Source: Pseudomonas sp. Seg1
GTDB lineage: Bacteria; Pseudomonadota; Gammaproteobacteria; Pseudomonadales; Pseudomonadaceae
Direction of reading: 5' to 3'
NCBI RefSeq assembly: GCF_018326005.1
Contig: NZ_AP021903.1
Coordinates: 1,552,001 to 1,616,000, forward strand
Length of the DNA: 64,000 nt
Below are positions 35,504 to 44,860 of this stretch, one piece after another. Position 1 is the stretch's first letter. Each line of letters opens with the position of its first letter. The position numbers and the translations under genes are program-made. Under the pieces are notes generated by a model, which saw only the letters and a program-made list of their open reading frames with translations, did no database searches and was not told the DNA's origin.

Positions 35504-36652
35504 ATGAGCAGCACCTTTTTCATTCCGGCGGTCAACATCATGGGCAGCGGATGCCTCGACGAAGCCATGATCGCGATCCGCAACCATGGTTTTCGCAAGG
35601 CGCTGATCGTCACCGACGCAGGGTTGGCCAAGGCCGGTGTGGCGAGCATGATCGCCGAGAAACTGGCGATGCAGGACATCGATTCTGTGATCTTCGATGG
35701 TGCCAAACCGAACCCGAGCATCGCCAACGTCGAGGCCGGGTTGGGGCTGCTGAGGGAAAGTCGCTGTGATTTCGTGGTGTCGCTGGGCGGCGGTTCGCCC
35801 CATGACTGCGCCAAGGGCATTGCCCTGTGTGCGACCAATGGCGGACAGATCCGCGATTACGAAGGCGTCGATCAATCGAGCAAGCCGCAACTGCCGTTGA
35901 TCGCCATCAACACCACCGCCGGCACCGCCAGCGAGATGACCCGGTTCTGCATCATCACCGACGAATCGCGCCACGTGAAAATGGCCATCGTTGACCGCAA
36001 CGTCACGCCGCTGCTGTCGGTCAACGACCCGGCGTTGATGGTCGCCATGCCGAAAAGCCTGACCGCCGCCACCGGCATGGACGCCCTGACCCACGCCATC
36101 GAAGCCTACGTCTCGACCGCCGCCAACCCGATCACCGACGCCTGCGCGTTGAAGGCCATGACCCTGATCAGCAACAACCTGCGTCTGGCCGTGCGCGACG
36201 GCAGTGATCTTGCCGCGCGGGAAAACATGGCTTACGCGCAATTCCTCGCGGGCATGGCGTTCAACAATGCATCGCTGGGTTACGTACACGCGATGGCGCA
36301 CCAGTTGGGCGGTTTCTACGACTTGCCTCACGGCGTGTGCAACGCGGTTCTGCTGCCGCACGTGCAGACGTTCAACGCGCTGGTGTGTGCCGATCGCCTG
36401 ACCGATGTTGCGCACGCGATGGGCGCAGACATTCGTGGCTTTAGCCCGGAAGAGGGCGCGCAAGCGGCGATCAACGCGATCCGCTGCCTGGCCAGTGACG
36501 TCGAGATTCCCGGCGGGCTGCGTGATCTCGGCGCGAAATGCACCGACATCCCGATTCTCGCCGCCAATGCCTTGAAGGATGCCTGCGGTTTCACCAATCC
36601 GCGTGCGGCGGATCAGCGGCAGATCGAGGAGATTTTCCGCAACGCGTTTTGA
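35504..36652 (+). CDS. Iron-containing alcohol dehydrogenase
   Basis: A 382-residue NAD-dependent group III alcohol dehydrogenase. GGGSPHD (95-101) binds the dinucleotide. The metal site is D193, H197 ([12 protein letters not shown]), H262 and H276 ([20 protein letters not shown]), matching FucO/YiaY. Expected to interconvert alcohols and aldehydes; substrate not determinable. CAGGAG precedes the ATG. Confidence 0.93.
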   Translation: MSSTFFIPAVNIMGSGCLDEAMIAIRNHGFRKALIVTDAGLAKAGVASMIAEKLAMQDIDSVIFDGAKPNPSIANVEAGLGLLRESRCDFVVSLGGGSPHDCAKGIALCATNGGQIRDYEGVDQSSKPQLPLIAINTTAGTASEMTRFCIITDESRHVKMAIVDRNVTPLLSVNDPALMVAMPKSLTAATGMDALTHAIEAYVSTAANPITDACALKAMTLISNNLRLAVRDGSDLAARENMAYAQFLAGMAFNNASLGYVHAMAHQLGGFYDLPHGVCNAVLLPHVQTFNALVCADRLTDVAHAMGADIRGFSPEEGAQAAINAIRCLASDVEIPGGLRDLGAKCTDIPILAANALKDACGFTNPRAADQRQIEEIFRNAF

Positions 36653-36691
36653 GATCGGCTGCATTCTGAAAGAGTTTGGCTGCTACACCGA

Positions 36692-36787
36692 CGCCATCGC
36701 GGGCAAGCCCGCTCCCACAGTTTGCGCGGCGATACATAAATCTGTATTCGCCGCAGAACCCTGTGGGAGCGGGCTTGCCCGCGATGA
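36692..36787. repeat. Variant REP inverted pair
   Basis: Pair built on GTGGGAGCGGGCTTGCCCGC, a variant in which GCTGG is replaced by GCGGG. The reversed copy is at 36692-36720 and the forward copy at 36761-36787, between the convergent alcohol dehydrogenase and YdcZ-type genes. Confidence 0.85.
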
Positions 36788-36825
36788 CTGACTTCAAGGC
36801 AGCGCAAATCCATCTGCTATTCCCA

Positions 36826-37314
36826 TCATCCAACCGTCACCACATTCCTCTCAAACACCCCGCCAAACTGAATCAACACCACCCCGGCAATCAGCAAAAC
36901 CGCGCCAGACACCCGCGACAATGTCAGCTGCTTCTCGACCAACCCAAACAGCCCGAAGTGATCCAGCACCATCGAGGCAATTACCTGGCCCGCCAACGCC
37001 AACGCCACAAACCCTGAGGCCCCAAGCTTGGGCAAAAGCATCACCGCCAGCGCCACAAAACACACCCCGAACGCGCCCCCCGCCCACATCCATAACGGTG
37101 CCTTGCTGATAAATGCCCACGACGGCAACGGCAAGCGCAGCGCCACAATCACCGGCAACAACACCAGAACGCTCACCAGCAAGGACGCCAGCGTCGCCCA
37201 CAACGGATGCCCCAATCCGCGCGCCAGGTTGCTATTGATGGCGCTCTGAAACGGCACAACTGCCCCGGCAAAAGCGGCCAACGACAACAAACCGGTCCAC
37301 TGCAACGTACTCAT
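36826..37314 (-). CDS. DMT-superfamily membrane protein, YdcZ/DUF606 type
   Basis: A 162-residue inner-membrane protein with about five membrane helices, of the YdcZ (DUF606) family within the drug/metabolite transporters. Hallmarks are the N-terminal AGAVVPFQSAINSNLARGLGHPLWAT and the mid segment GGAFGVCFVALAVMLLPKLGA. These half-size transporters usually act as dimers; the substrate is unknown. It is divergent from a LysR regulator 77 bases away, which may control it. Confidence 0.88.
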   Translation of the reverse strand: MSTLQWTGLLSLAAFAGAVVPFQSAINSNLARGLGHPLWATLASLLVSVLVLLPVIVALRLPLPSWAFISKAPLWMWAGGAFGVCFVALAVMLLPKLGASGFVALALAGQVIASMVLDHFGLFGLVEKQLTLSRVSGAVLLIAGVVLIQFGGVFERNVVTVG

Positions 37315-37391
37315 GTTCTTCCTCCAACAGGTTTTGCTGGACTCTAGGCTATTCGTCGAGCAGATTTAAATTCCGTTTTGTCATCCAGAAC

Positions 37392-38303
37392 ATGCATCAA
37401 ATGAATGATCTGCGCCGTATCGATCTCAATCTGCTGGTGATCCTCGACGCTTTGCTCAGTGAGCAACATGTCACCCGCGCAGCCGAGCGCCTGCACCTGA
37501 GCCAACCGGCAGTCAGTCATGCGTTGGCGCGCTTGCGCGACCTGCTCGGCGACCCGTTGCTGGTGCGCGCCGGTTCCAGTCTGGCGCCCACTGCGCGGGC
37601 GTTGGAACTGGTCGCGCCACTGGCCGAAGCGCTGGCCCAGGTGCAATCGTTGCTGGCGCCTAACACTTTCGATCCGGCCAGTGCCCGCCGTACTTTTCGC
37701 GTGGCGATGTCGGACTATGGCGCGGCGATTATCCTGCCCGCGCTGATCCGCACCTTGCGCCGCGAAGCGCCGGGCATCGATTTGCAGATCAGCCACGCCA
37801 GCCGCGAAGGCATGCTTGAAGGCGTGCTCAACGGCGATATCGACGTCGCCGCCGGGGTGTTCCCGGAAATGCCCAATGAACTGCGCAGTACGCTGCTGTT
37901 CGAAGAGCGCTACGTGTGCCTGCTCGACCGTCAGACATTGCCCGCCGACGGTGTTCTTGATCTGCCGACCTACCTGTCGCGCCCGCACGTGCTGCTGGAA
38001 ATGCGCGGCAGCGGTACGCCGGAAATCGAACGGGCGCTGACCGCTTTGCGCGAACGCCGCCGCGTTGCCATCAGCCTGCCGCACTGGAACGTCGCGCCGC
38101 AGTTCATCAGCGGCACAGACCTGATTCTCACGGTGTCATCGCGGGGGCTGCGGGAGATTGATCAGCGCGAATTGATCGTCGTGCCACCGCCGTTCGAGAT
38201 ACCGCCGTTCACGTTTGTGTTGGCGTGGCATAAGCGCCGGGGTGGGGATCAGGCGTTGAACTGGTTGAATCGCAGGATCGAGGAGGGGATAGTGCGCGGC
38301 TGA
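37392..38303 (+). CDS. LysR-family transcriptional regulator
   Basis: A 303-residue LysR-type regulator. Winged helix-turn-helix at residues about 5-65 (LLSEQHVTRAAERLHLSQPAVSHALARLRDLLGDPLLVRAG), then a periplasmic-binding-protein-like effector domain (about 95-300). Its divergent partner is the YdcZ-type transporter gene. The effector is unknown. Confidence 0.92.
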   Translation: MHQMNDLRRIDLNLLVILDALLSEQHVTRAAERLHLSQPAVSHALARLRDLLGDPLLVRAGSSLAPTARALELVAPLAEALAQVQSLLAPNTFDPASARRTFRVAMSDYGAAIILPALIRTLRREAPGIDLQISHASREGMLEGVLNGDIDVAAGVFPEMPNELRSTLLFEERYVCLLDRQTLPADGVLDLPTYLSRPHVLLEMRGSGTPEIERALTALRERRRVAISLPHWNVAPQFISGTDLILTVSSRGLREIDQRELIVVPPPFEIPPFTFVLAWHKRRGGDQALNWLNRRIEEGIVRG

Positions 38304-38324
38304 AAAGTCATCAAGGAGCGGGAT

Positions 38325-39059
38325 GTGACAGTGAAGTCTGGATTGATCCGGTGCGTGGCGCTGGGTGGGTGGCTGCTGGCGGGGCAGGCGTTTGCCGATT
38401 GCACGCCGCCAGCGGTGACGGGGCAGTGGGACTTTTCTGTGTGCAAGGATTGGCCTGTCGATCCGCCCCTGACGATCACCGCGGTATCAAAATTTGTAGC
38501 GGATCCGGTGTACGCCAAAGGCGAAAAAATCGGCACCTACGATTTGGATTTATCGGTGTTGTCAGCAGACGATTCGACATCGCTCGCCACCTGGCATCAA
38601 CCCTCTGCGTTTTCCACGGATGCCATCGAAATGGAGAGCGTGGAACTCGACACCGCGCGCTACAAGCTCACACCGACCCTGCGTGCTTTTGGTGTACGGG
38701 CGATTTTCAAAGGCTCTTCAAGCGTCAATCCGTTGAATGAAACCGTACTCTCGCTCTATGTGAAAGAGGGCGGCAAATTGCGTCCGGTGCTGGATCGTCT
38801 GGTGGTTTACCGCTTCAGTGGCGAGTGGGATGGCAACTGTGCGGGCGATCGCGGGACTACGGTTCGCACGATTGAGATGGGCAAAACCAGCTCTCACGGA
38901 TTTGCCGACCTGATCCTCAAATCGGTCACCACCGGGCTCACCGGAGAAGGGCCACCGGACACCTGTGAAATCAAGACCACCCATTACAAGCCCGAACTGA
39001 CCACGCTGCGCTACGACGGCAAATCTTACGTTTTGCCTAACGATGTCCAAGGCCTGTAA
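38325..39059 (+). CDS. Secreted protein of unknown function, paralogue 1
   Basis: A 244-residue exported protein. The start is a GTG with AAGGAG seven bases upstream, followed by a signal peptide ending QAFADC. Cysteines lie near residues 26 and 40 and in the C-terminal half (DGNCAGD, PPDTCEI). It shares an obvious pattern with the next gene: D-L-D-L-x-(V/I), R-x-F-G-(V/L)-R, L-(S/A)-L-Y-V-(K/R)-E-G, LRPVL-(D/E)-x-LVVY, CAG, LRYDGKSYVLP. No domain family was recognised. It probably arose by tandem duplication with 39097-39813. Confidence 0.8.
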   Translation: MTVKSGLIRCVALGGWLLAGQAFADCTPPAVTGQWDFSVCKDWPVDPPLTITAVSKFVADPVYAKGEKIGTYDLDLSVLSADDSTSLATWHQPSAFSTDAIEMESVELDTARYKLTPTLRAFGVRAIFKGSSSVNPLNETVLSLYVKEGGKLRPVLDRLVVYRFSGEWDGNCAGDRGTTVRTIEMGKTSSHGFADLILKSVTTGLTGEGPPDTCEIKTTHYKPELTTLRYDGKSYVLPNDVQGL

Positions 39060-39096
39060 CCAGCCCGCCACACTCGACTTTTATCAAGGAAGAACA

Positions 39097-39813
39097 ATGT
39101 TCAGCCCAACCAGACTCCTTATTGCTCTCGGTTTTCTGGCCATCACCGCCCAAGCCCAAGGCGCCTGTACCACCAAGGCCTATGACGGCCAATCAATGTC
39201 ACGTTGCGTCGTCTGGCCGGCCTTCCCGAATCAGGCGATCTCAGTCAAGACCACGTACCTTGCCGACTCCGGCGGCGACGATGCCGGGGTGCTCGATCTG
39301 GATCTGGCGATCGTCAATGCCAGCGACGCAAAAACCATCGCCACTTACCGTAAACCAGGCGCGTACAACTCTGATGCCATTCGCTTTGACGATCTGCGCA
39401 TCGACACCGGCCGCTATCGACTGGCGCCGGACATCCGCGCGTTTGGCCTGCGTTCAATGTTCGGGCACAGTTCCAGCGCGATTCCCTACGAGAAAACCGA
39501 TCTGGCGCTGTATGTCCGCGAAGGCAATGAGCTGCGCCCGGTACTGGAAGGCTTGGTGGTCTACAAGAACCACGGTGAGTTCATGAGCGGTTGCGCGGGC
39601 TACATGAAGAAAACCCGCAGGACGCTCGAAATCGGTACCACCAGTCATCACGGCCTCGCCGATCTGATCATCACCACCAGCGGCAGCAAGATGAAAAACA
39701 CCCAGTCGGGCGATCAGTGTGTTTCGAAAACCACCGACCTGAAGAAAACCCAGATCACCCTGACTTACGACGGCCAGCAATACGTCGTCCCTGAAGACCT
39801 CAGAGGTTACTGA
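39097..39813 (+). CDS. Secreted protein of unknown function, paralogue 2
   Basis: A 238-residue exported protein with a signal peptide ([20 protein letters not shown], cut before QGAC). ATG 39097 follows AAGGAAG and is preferred to 39043, which would overlap the preceding gene. Four or five cysteines are conserved with the neighbour, along with [33 protein letters not shown] and [18 protein letters not shown]. Function unknown; it sits 37 bases after its paralogue and 4 bases before fosA. Confidence 0.8.
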   Translation: MFSPTRLLIALGFLAITAQAQGACTTKAYDGQSMSRCVVWPAFPNQAISVKTTYLADSGGDDAGVLDLDLAIVNASDAKTIATYRKPGAYNSDAIRFDDLRIDTGRYRLAPDIRAFGLRSMFGHSSSAIPYEKTDLALYVREGNELRPVLEGLVVYKNHGEFMSGCAGYMKKTRRTLEIGTTSHHGLADLIITTSGSKMKNTQSGDQCVSKTTDLKKTQITLTYDGQQYVVPEDLRGY

Positions 39814-39817
39814 TCCG

Positions 39818-40234
39818 ATGCTCACCGGCCTCAACCACCTGACCCTGGCCGTCACTGATCTGAATCGCAGCCTGGCGTTCTATCGCGACGTGCTGCGATT
39901 GCGCGTCGACGCGACGTGGGATGCCGGTGCCTATCTATCGCTGCCCGGGTTGTGGCTGTGCCTGTCGCTTGACCCGAAACGTAACGCCGAGGCGTCCGCC
40001 GACTACACCCATTACGCTTTCAGCCTGAATGCGGCGGATTTTCCGCTGTTCGTCGAGACACTAAAAGCGGCCAACGTGCAGGAATGGCGGGATAACCGCA
40101 GCGAAGGTGCGTCGTTCTACTTTCTCGATCCCGATGGCCACAAGCTCGAAGCCCACGTCGGTGGACTGGCTTCGCGGCTGGCGGCATGTCGACTGAAACC
40201 GTACGCCGGCATGCGTATTTACGACGCGCCGTGA
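39818..40234 (+). CDS. fosA: Fosfomycin resistance glutathione transferase (FosA)
   Basis: A 138-residue metalloenzyme of the vicinal-oxygen-chelate fold that inactivates fosfomycin by adding glutathione. It is very similar to P. aeruginosa FosA ([12 protein letters not shown] at the start; [28 protein letters not shown]). Metal ligands are H7, H65 and E111. It is typical chromosomal FosA and not on a mobile element; it starts four bases after the secreted protein, so it may be read from that promoter. Confidence 0.95.
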   Translation: MLTGLNHLTLAVTDLNRSLAFYRDVLRLRVDATWDAGAYLSLPGLWLCLSLDPKRNAEASADYTHYAFSLNAADFPLFVETLKAANVQEWRDNRSEGASFYFLDPDGHKLEAHVGGLASRLAACRLKPYAGMRIYDAP

Positions 40235-40294
40235 TCTGACACATTTTGCTGATATAGACTGGCGGCCACGTGTTCTGGCGCTTGCAGGTATTCC

Positions 40295-40933
40295 ATGACC
40301 CCATCGTTACTAATGGCCGTTCTGGCCTCGGGTTTCATTTACGGCATTACGCCGGGGCCGGGTGTGCTGGCGGTATTCGGCATCGGCGCGGCCCACGGGC
40401 GACGGGCCGGGGCAGGGTTTCTCTGTGGGCACCTGCTCGGCGACGTGGTCTGGTGCAGCACCGCGTTGATCGCGATTGTCGGTGCACGGGAAATCGGCAG
40501 CACTGCGTTCGATGTGCTCGGCGTACTCAGCGGCTTGTACCTGTTCTGGCTGGGCTGGCGTGCGGTGCGCGCGCAACGACGCAGCGATGACCAGCCGCAA
40601 GGCGCGGCGCGCAATCCGTTCTGGCACGGCATCCTGTTCGGTCTGACCAACCCCAAGGCCTATCCGGTGGCGGTGGCGACGTTCACAGCGCTGCTGTCGA
40701 GCCGCGCCGAACTGCTCAACTGGTCGATGCTGCCAGCGCTGATCGCCCTGAGTTTCCTCGGCGGATTGCTGGCTTACGCTATCCTCATTGGCGTTGTCGG
40801 CGCGCAGCGGGTGCGCACGATTTATCAGCGCCATGAACTGCTGATCACCCGGTTGTGCGGCGTGATGTTCATCGGTTTCGCCGTCAATGCGCTGCTACAT
40901 GCGCTGCCGGGGCTGATGCCGAACAAGGCTTGA
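40295..40933 (+). CDS. LysE-family transporter
   Basis: A 212-residue inner-membrane exporter with about six membrane helices of the LysE/RhtB family. Typical motifs are TPGPGVLAVFGIGAAHGRRAG near residues 19-39 and FGLTNPKAYPVAVATF near 115-130. These proteins export amino acids or related small molecules; the substrate here is unknown. Confidence 0.9.
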   Translation: MTPSLLMAVLASGFIYGITPGPGVLAVFGIGAAHGRRAGAGFLCGHLLGDVVWCSTALIAIVGAREIGSTAFDVLGVLSGLYLFWLGWRAVRAQRRSDDQPQGAARNPFWHGILFGLTNPKAYPVAVATFTALLSSRAELLNWSMLPALIALSFLGGLLAYAILIGVVGAQRVRTIYQRHELLITRLCGVMFIGFAVNALLHALPGLMPNKA

Positions 40934-41012
40934 TTTTGCGTGCAGGGATGCGGGATCGAACGGTCAAGGATGGTTGATCAGTGCTGCATTGCCCGGACAC
41001 CTGTGCTGAACC

Positions 41013-42362
41013 ATGGAAAGCCGAAATTCCGCGCCGTTGGCGAGTTTTATCGACCTGTTGCTGGACGCCGTTTGCGCGGTGGACAAGCAGGGTCGCTTCG
41101 TTTTTGTCAGTGCCGCCTGCGAGCGCATACTCGGCTACACGCCTGAGGAATTGATCGGCCGGCAAATGATCGAGCTGGTGCACCCTGCGGATCGCCAGCG
41201 CACCCTCGCTGCCGCCAGCGAGATCATGGGTGGCGAGCCCAAGCTCAATTTCGAGAACCGCTACGTGCGCAAGGACGGCGGCGTCGCTCACATTCTCTGG
41301 TCGGCGCGCTGGTCGGAAGTGGATCAATTACGCATCGCCGTGGCCCGCGACATTACCGAACGCAAGCAGGCCGAATCGCGGCAAGCGGCGCTGTATGCGA
41401 TTTCCGAGGCGGCGCATGTGGCGGAAGATTTGCTGGCGTTGTTCAAACGTATCCACCTGATCATCGGCGAGTGGCTGCCGGCGATGAATTTCTCGGTGGC
41501 GCTCTACGACGAACACTGTGCACAGCTGAACTTTCCCTATCACGTTGACGATCACGAATTGCAGCCCGAGCAACCCGGGACGATCACCGGGCGTCTGTGT
41601 ACGCAAGTGATCCGTAGTGGTCAGCCGATTCTTCTGACGCCGGACAGCGCCGATTCCCCGCCCGATTTTGCTGCATTGGTGGCCGAACAGAATTCACCGT
41701 GCTGGCTCGGCGTCCCGCTGAGCTCGAAAAACGGCACCATCGGCGCGTTGATCGTCAAAAGCCTGCCCGGCGGCGAGCGCTACACCGAACAGGACAAGGA
41801 ACTGCTGCAATACGTCTGCGCCCAGGTCGCTACCGCCATCGAGCGTCAGCAATTGCACGCGCGACTGCGGCGCATGGCGCAATACGATCAACTGACTCAA
41901 CTGCCCAATCGTGAGCTGCTCCGTGACCGTCTGAAGGCTGCATTGGCCAGCGCCCGCGAGCACTCCGGGCACATGGCGCTGTTGTATGTCGACCTGGATC
42001 GCTTCAAGCAGGTCAACGACACCTTCGGCCATGCGGTAGGCGACATGCTCCTGCAAACCGTGGCCAACCGCCTCAAGGGCTGCGTGCGCGAGACCGATAC
42101 GGTCGCGCGGATCGGTGGTGATGAGTTCGTCGTGTTGTTGCACAGCGTGCAAGCGGTGGAAGATGCCGACAGCGTCGCGCAAAAAATCCGCCAAGTGCTG
42201 GTGCAACCCATGCGCCTGGATGGCCACAACCTGCAGATTGAACCGAGTATCGGTGTCGCCCGCTATCCCGAGCATGGTTGCGAGGAACATCAATTGTTTC
42301 GCCATGCCGATCAGGCGATGTATGCCGCCAAGCGCCAGAACCATCGCGAGCTCAATGGCTGA
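41013..42362 (+). CDS. PAS-GAF-GGDEF diguanylate cyclase
   Basis: A 449-residue cytoplasmic signalling protein. PAS domain at about residues 7-117, GAF at about 130-278, GGDEF at about 285-447. The active-site motif GGDEF (368-372) is intact and the inhibitory site RETD (359-362) is in the right position, so it should make cyclic di-GMP and be feedback inhibited. There is no membrane segment, so it senses a soluble signal. There is no EAL domain. Confidence 0.95.
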   Translation: MESRNSAPLASFIDLLLDAVCAVDKQGRFVFVSAACERILGYTPEELIGRQMIELVHPADRQRTLAAASEIMGGEPKLNFENRYVRKDGGVAHILWSARWSEVDQLRIAVARDITERKQAESRQAALYAISEAAHVAEDLLALFKRIHLIIGEWLPAMNFSVALYDEHCAQLNFPYHVDDHELQPEQPGTITGRLCTQVIRSGQPILLTPDSADSPPDFAALVAEQNSPCWLGVPLSSKNGTIGALIVKSLPGGERYTEQDKELLQYVCAQVATAIERQQLHARLRRMAQYDQLTQLPNRELLRDRLKAALASAREHSGHMALLYVDLDRFKQVNDTFGHAVGDMLLQTVANRLKGCVRETDTVARIGGDEFVVLLHSVQAVEDADSVAQKIRQVLVQPMRLDGHNLQIEPSIGVARYPEHGCEEHQLFRHADQAMYAAKRQNHRELNG

Positions 42363-42478
42363 TGCGGGTTCACCGTTCGTCGCGACGCGGGCAACTTTTC
42401 TAAACCTTTGCCAGCCAGAAAATTCTCAATCTAGGCGGGCACCTGCTCGCCACGATCAATACCAAGAGGTAGAGAATC

Positions 42479-42637
42479 ATGCCTAATTCAAGAAACTCGA
42501 ACTCGGGAAACTTCGCCAACGATCGAACGAAGGCGTCTGAAGCCGGTCGCAAAGGTGGGAAAACCACCACAACGACGGTCGATAAAGAGCCTGCGAAAAC
42601 AGACATGGGCCGCAAGCCCGCTCAGAAATCGAAGTAG
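42479..42637 (+). CDS. KGG-repeat stress peptide
   Basis: A 52-residue very hydrophilic peptide (MPNSRNSNSGNF..., ending AQKSK). The segment FANDRTKASEAGRKGGKT matches the general-stress KGG repeat (YciG/GsiB-like; PF10685). The ATG follows AGAGGTAGAGAATC. Small enough to be missed by ORF length cut-offs, but composition, start and neighbours support it. Possibly desiccation or acid related. Confidence 0.75.
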   Translation: MPNSRNSNSGNFANDRTKASEAGRKGGKTTTTTVDKEPAKTDMGRKPAQKSK

Positions 42638-42663
42638 TCGGTGAAGGTTGTTTTGATTGAGAG

Positions 42664-42683
42664 GCGGGGGCGCAAGCTCCCGC
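42664..42683 (+). terminator. Hairpin after KGG peptide gene
   Basis: GCGGGGGC - GCAA - GCTCCCGC forms an 8-bp stem with one G-U pair and a GCAA tetraloop, followed by TTGAATTTT. It lies 27 bases after the stop and may terminate transcription or separate it from the DUF4142 gene. Confidence 0.5.
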
Positions 42684-42712
42684 TTGAATTTTGAGAGAAG
42701 GAGGGCGCGACC

Positions 42713-43216
42713 ATGAGCCGGATGGCCACCCAAGTACGTCGTTTGAGTTTTGTCACTGTTCTGGGACTGTTCGCCAGCAGCGCTTTTGCCCAGTCGCCAG
42801 CCGAATTTATCAACGATGCATCAGCCAAAGGCATGGCTGACATCGAAGCCAGCCGTCTGGCGCATCAGAAGACCGAATCCAAAGAGGTCAAGGACTACAC
42901 CATCGTCGTCATCAACGACCGCACCACGGCCAATCAGCATTTGGCGAAAATCGCCAAAAAGCTCGACTTGCCCGTCGCACCGCGTGACGAGATGGCGGAC
43001 AAGGCCAAGGAGATGATCCCTGAAGTGAAAGACGGCGCAACCTTCGACCAGGCCTACGCCGCCAGCCAAGTCAAAGCCACTGAAGAAGCCATTCAGCAGA
43101 TCCAGCAAGAAGCGCAGACCACCGATGTCCCGGAGATCAAGGCTTTCGCTGATGAGACGTTGCCTAAACTGCAAAATCATTTGGAGATGGCCAGAGCGCT
43201 GCAAGCCAGCCGCTAA
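42713..43216 (+). CDS. DUF4142 periplasmic protein
   Basis: A 167-residue exported protein with a signal peptide (ending SSAFAQSP). The helical DUF4142 domain covers about residues 30-165 (SAKGMADIEASRLAHQKTESKEVKDYTIVVINDRTTANQHLAKIAKKL). It is common beside stress genes and belongs to a ferritin-like-looking family, but function is not known. AGAAGGAG precedes the ATG. Confidence 0.88.
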   Translation: MSRMATQVRRLSFVTVLGLFASSAFAQSPAEFINDASAKGMADIEASRLAHQKTESKEVKDYTIVVINDRTTANQHLAKIAKKLDLPVAPRDEMADKAKEMIPEVKDGATFDQAYAASQVKATEEAIQQIQQEAQTTDVPEIKAFADETLPKLQNHLEMARALQASR

Positions 43217-43235
43217 TCTCAAGTCTTACAAGAAT

Positions 43236-43268
43236 CCTGTGGCGGGGGAGCTTGCTCCCTCGCCACAA
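43236..43268. repeat. Palindromic GTGGCGGGGGAGCTTGC repeat
   Basis: A near-perfect hairpin GTGGCGGGGGAG / CTCCCTCGCCAC between the convergent DUF4142 and iron-permease genes. It is a compact REP family, possibly also a bidirectional terminator. Confidence 0.7.
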
Positions 43269-43275
43269 AGACGAT

Positions 43276-43686
43276 TCAGCAATCATTCAAATCCTGCTTC
43301 GGCTTGCTCTTCTCGCCCAAACCTTCAAGGTTGAACACCTCCCCTTCACCCAGCGTACGGTAGTGCTTGCGCAACGCTTCAAGTTGCTTCAAATCCAACG
43401 CTTCCAGCCCCAGCATTGCGTTCTGCGCCTCCTTGGTTACCAGCAGCAACTCATCGATCTTCAAGTGCAGAATGTCGGTATCGCGGTTCTGCGTGTTCTG
43501 AATCAGGAACACCATCAGGAACGTGATGATCGTCGTAGAGGTATTGATGATCAGTTGCCAGGTGTCGTTGTAATCAAAAATCGGCCCGGTCAATGCCCAT
43601 AACCCAATCAGGATCAGCGCCCCCATGAAGGTCTTGGGGCTGCCGGCCCACAGGGCGAGCTTCTGGGAAATCTTCGCGAATTTCAT
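43276..43686 (-). CDS. Low-affinity iron permease family protein
   Basis: A 136-residue inner-membrane protein of the low-affinity iron permease family (PF04120). Two membrane helices lie at about 21-40 and 50-72, with the conserved DYNDTWQLIINTSTTIITFLMVFLIQNTQNRD. A charged helical C-terminus follows. The family name is historical: iron transport has not been shown for most bacterial members. AAGGAA lies before the ATG. Confidence 0.88.
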   Translation of the reverse strand: MKFAKISQKLALWAGSPKTFMGALILIGLWALTGPIFDYNDTWQLIINTSTTIITFLMVFLIQNTQNRDTDILHLKIDELLLVTKEAQNAMLGLEALDLKQLEALRKHYRTLGEGEVFNLEGLGEKSKPKQDLNDC

Positions 43687-43919
43687 GGCCGTGTTCCTTA
43701 TTGGCGGAGTGCTTGAAATTCAGACACTGACGGCATTATGAAAATTCTGTTTGTTACCGAGGTATTCCATGTGAAATCGGCCTTGCGACTGGTTTCGTCA
43801 TGATTGGCCTTGAGGTGTGAGTGATCGAGCTGAAATGCTTTGCAACGAGTGGCTCTGGAACTGCTCGCGTCGCTGCCTGTATCGTGACCAACCGCTGAAT
43901 GCCCCGACAGGAGAACGCA

Positions 43920-44693
43920 ATGAGTTGGTCCGCCAAACAGTACGTCGCTTTTGAAGATGAACGCACTCGCCCGGCCCGCGATCTGCTGGCGGCCATTCCT
44001 GCGGCGCAGGCGCAAGCGGTGGTCGATATCGGTTGCGGTCCGGGCAACTCGACGGAGTTGCTGGTGCAGCGTTTTCCCGGAGCGAAGGTCAGCGGACTCG
44101 ACAGTTCGCCCGACATGATCGACGCCGCCCGCAAGCGCTTGCCGCTGTTGCAGTTCGATGTGGCCGAGATTGATCAATGGTCCGATGCAGGCCCGTTCGA
44201 TGTGATCTTTGCCAATGCGGTGTTGCAGTGGGTGCCGGACCACGCGACGCTGTTGCCGAAGCTGGCGGGCAAACTGGCGTCAGGCGGGAGCCTGGCGATC
44301 CAGATGCCGGACAACCTCAACGAACCCTCCCACCGGCTGATGCGCGAAGTCGCCGCAAACGACCCGTGGGCCAGCAAACTCGCCGGTGCCGCCGGGCAGC
44401 GCACTGACATGGCGAGTGCCAGCGAATACTTCTCGATGTTGCGTGCGCACTGCGCGCGAGTCGATGTGTGGCGCACCACCTATCACCATCAGTTGGCGGG
44501 CGGTGCGGCGGGCGTCGTCGAGTGGTTCAAGGGCAGCGGGTTGATTCCGTTTCTGAGCCCTTTGACTGAAAGCGAACGGGCGCAGTATCTGCAGCAGTAT
44601 CTGACCGAAATCGAAAAGGCTTACCCGGCAATGGCCGATGGCTCGGTGCTGTTGCCGTTCCCGCGCCTGTTTATTGTGGCCACCCGAGAATAA
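43920..44693 (+). CDS. tam: Trans-aconitate 2-methyltransferase
   Basis: A 257-residue SAM-dependent methyltransferase that methylates trans-aconitate, a toxic by-product of the citric-acid cycle. MSWSAKQYVAFEDERTRPARDLLAAIP is the Tam signature start; the SAM motif VVDIGCGPGNSTELL is at 37-51; GLDSSPDMID and VLQWVPDH follow. CAGGAG precedes the ATG and the upstream ATG at 43899 is rejected. It is the last ordinary gene before the Ter locus. Confidence 0.93.
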   Translation: MSWSAKQYVAFEDERTRPARDLLAAIPAAQAQAVVDIGCGPGNSTELLVQRFPGAKVSGLDSSPDMIDAARKRLPLLQFDVAEIDQWSDAGPFDVIFANAVLQWVPDHATLLPKLAGKLASGGSLAIQMPDNLNEPSHRLMREVAANDPWASKLAGAAGQRTDMASASEYFSMLRAHCARVDVWRTTYHHQLAGGAAGVVEWFKGSGLIPFLSPLTESERAQYLQQYLTEIEKAYPAMADGSVLLPFPRLFIVATRE

Positions 44694-44730
44694 ACCCGGG
44701 AAGCACTAATGACGCTCCGCGAGCGCCAGA

Positions 44731-44766
44731 TCCACTGCCGAATGTTCCCCTTGAGTTTGCAGTGGA
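44731..44766. promoter_or_regulatory. Inverted repeat upstream of Ter operon
   Basis: Perfect 8-base arms TCCACTGC (44731-44738) and GCAGTGGA (44759-44766) are separated by 20 bases in the 167-base gap before the ATP-grasp gene. It is a candidate operator or transcript hairpin. No sigma-70 box was clear. This is the only gap ahead of a dozen-gene run, so the operon promoter is expected here. Confidence 0.45.
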
Positions 44767-44860
44767 AGACGGTACTGTCCGCACCCATTGGCGGATGTGA
44801 GACGAACGTTCTCAGAAAATGTTTCGGCATTCGGCGTAACGACAAGGGAGGGTAAACATA

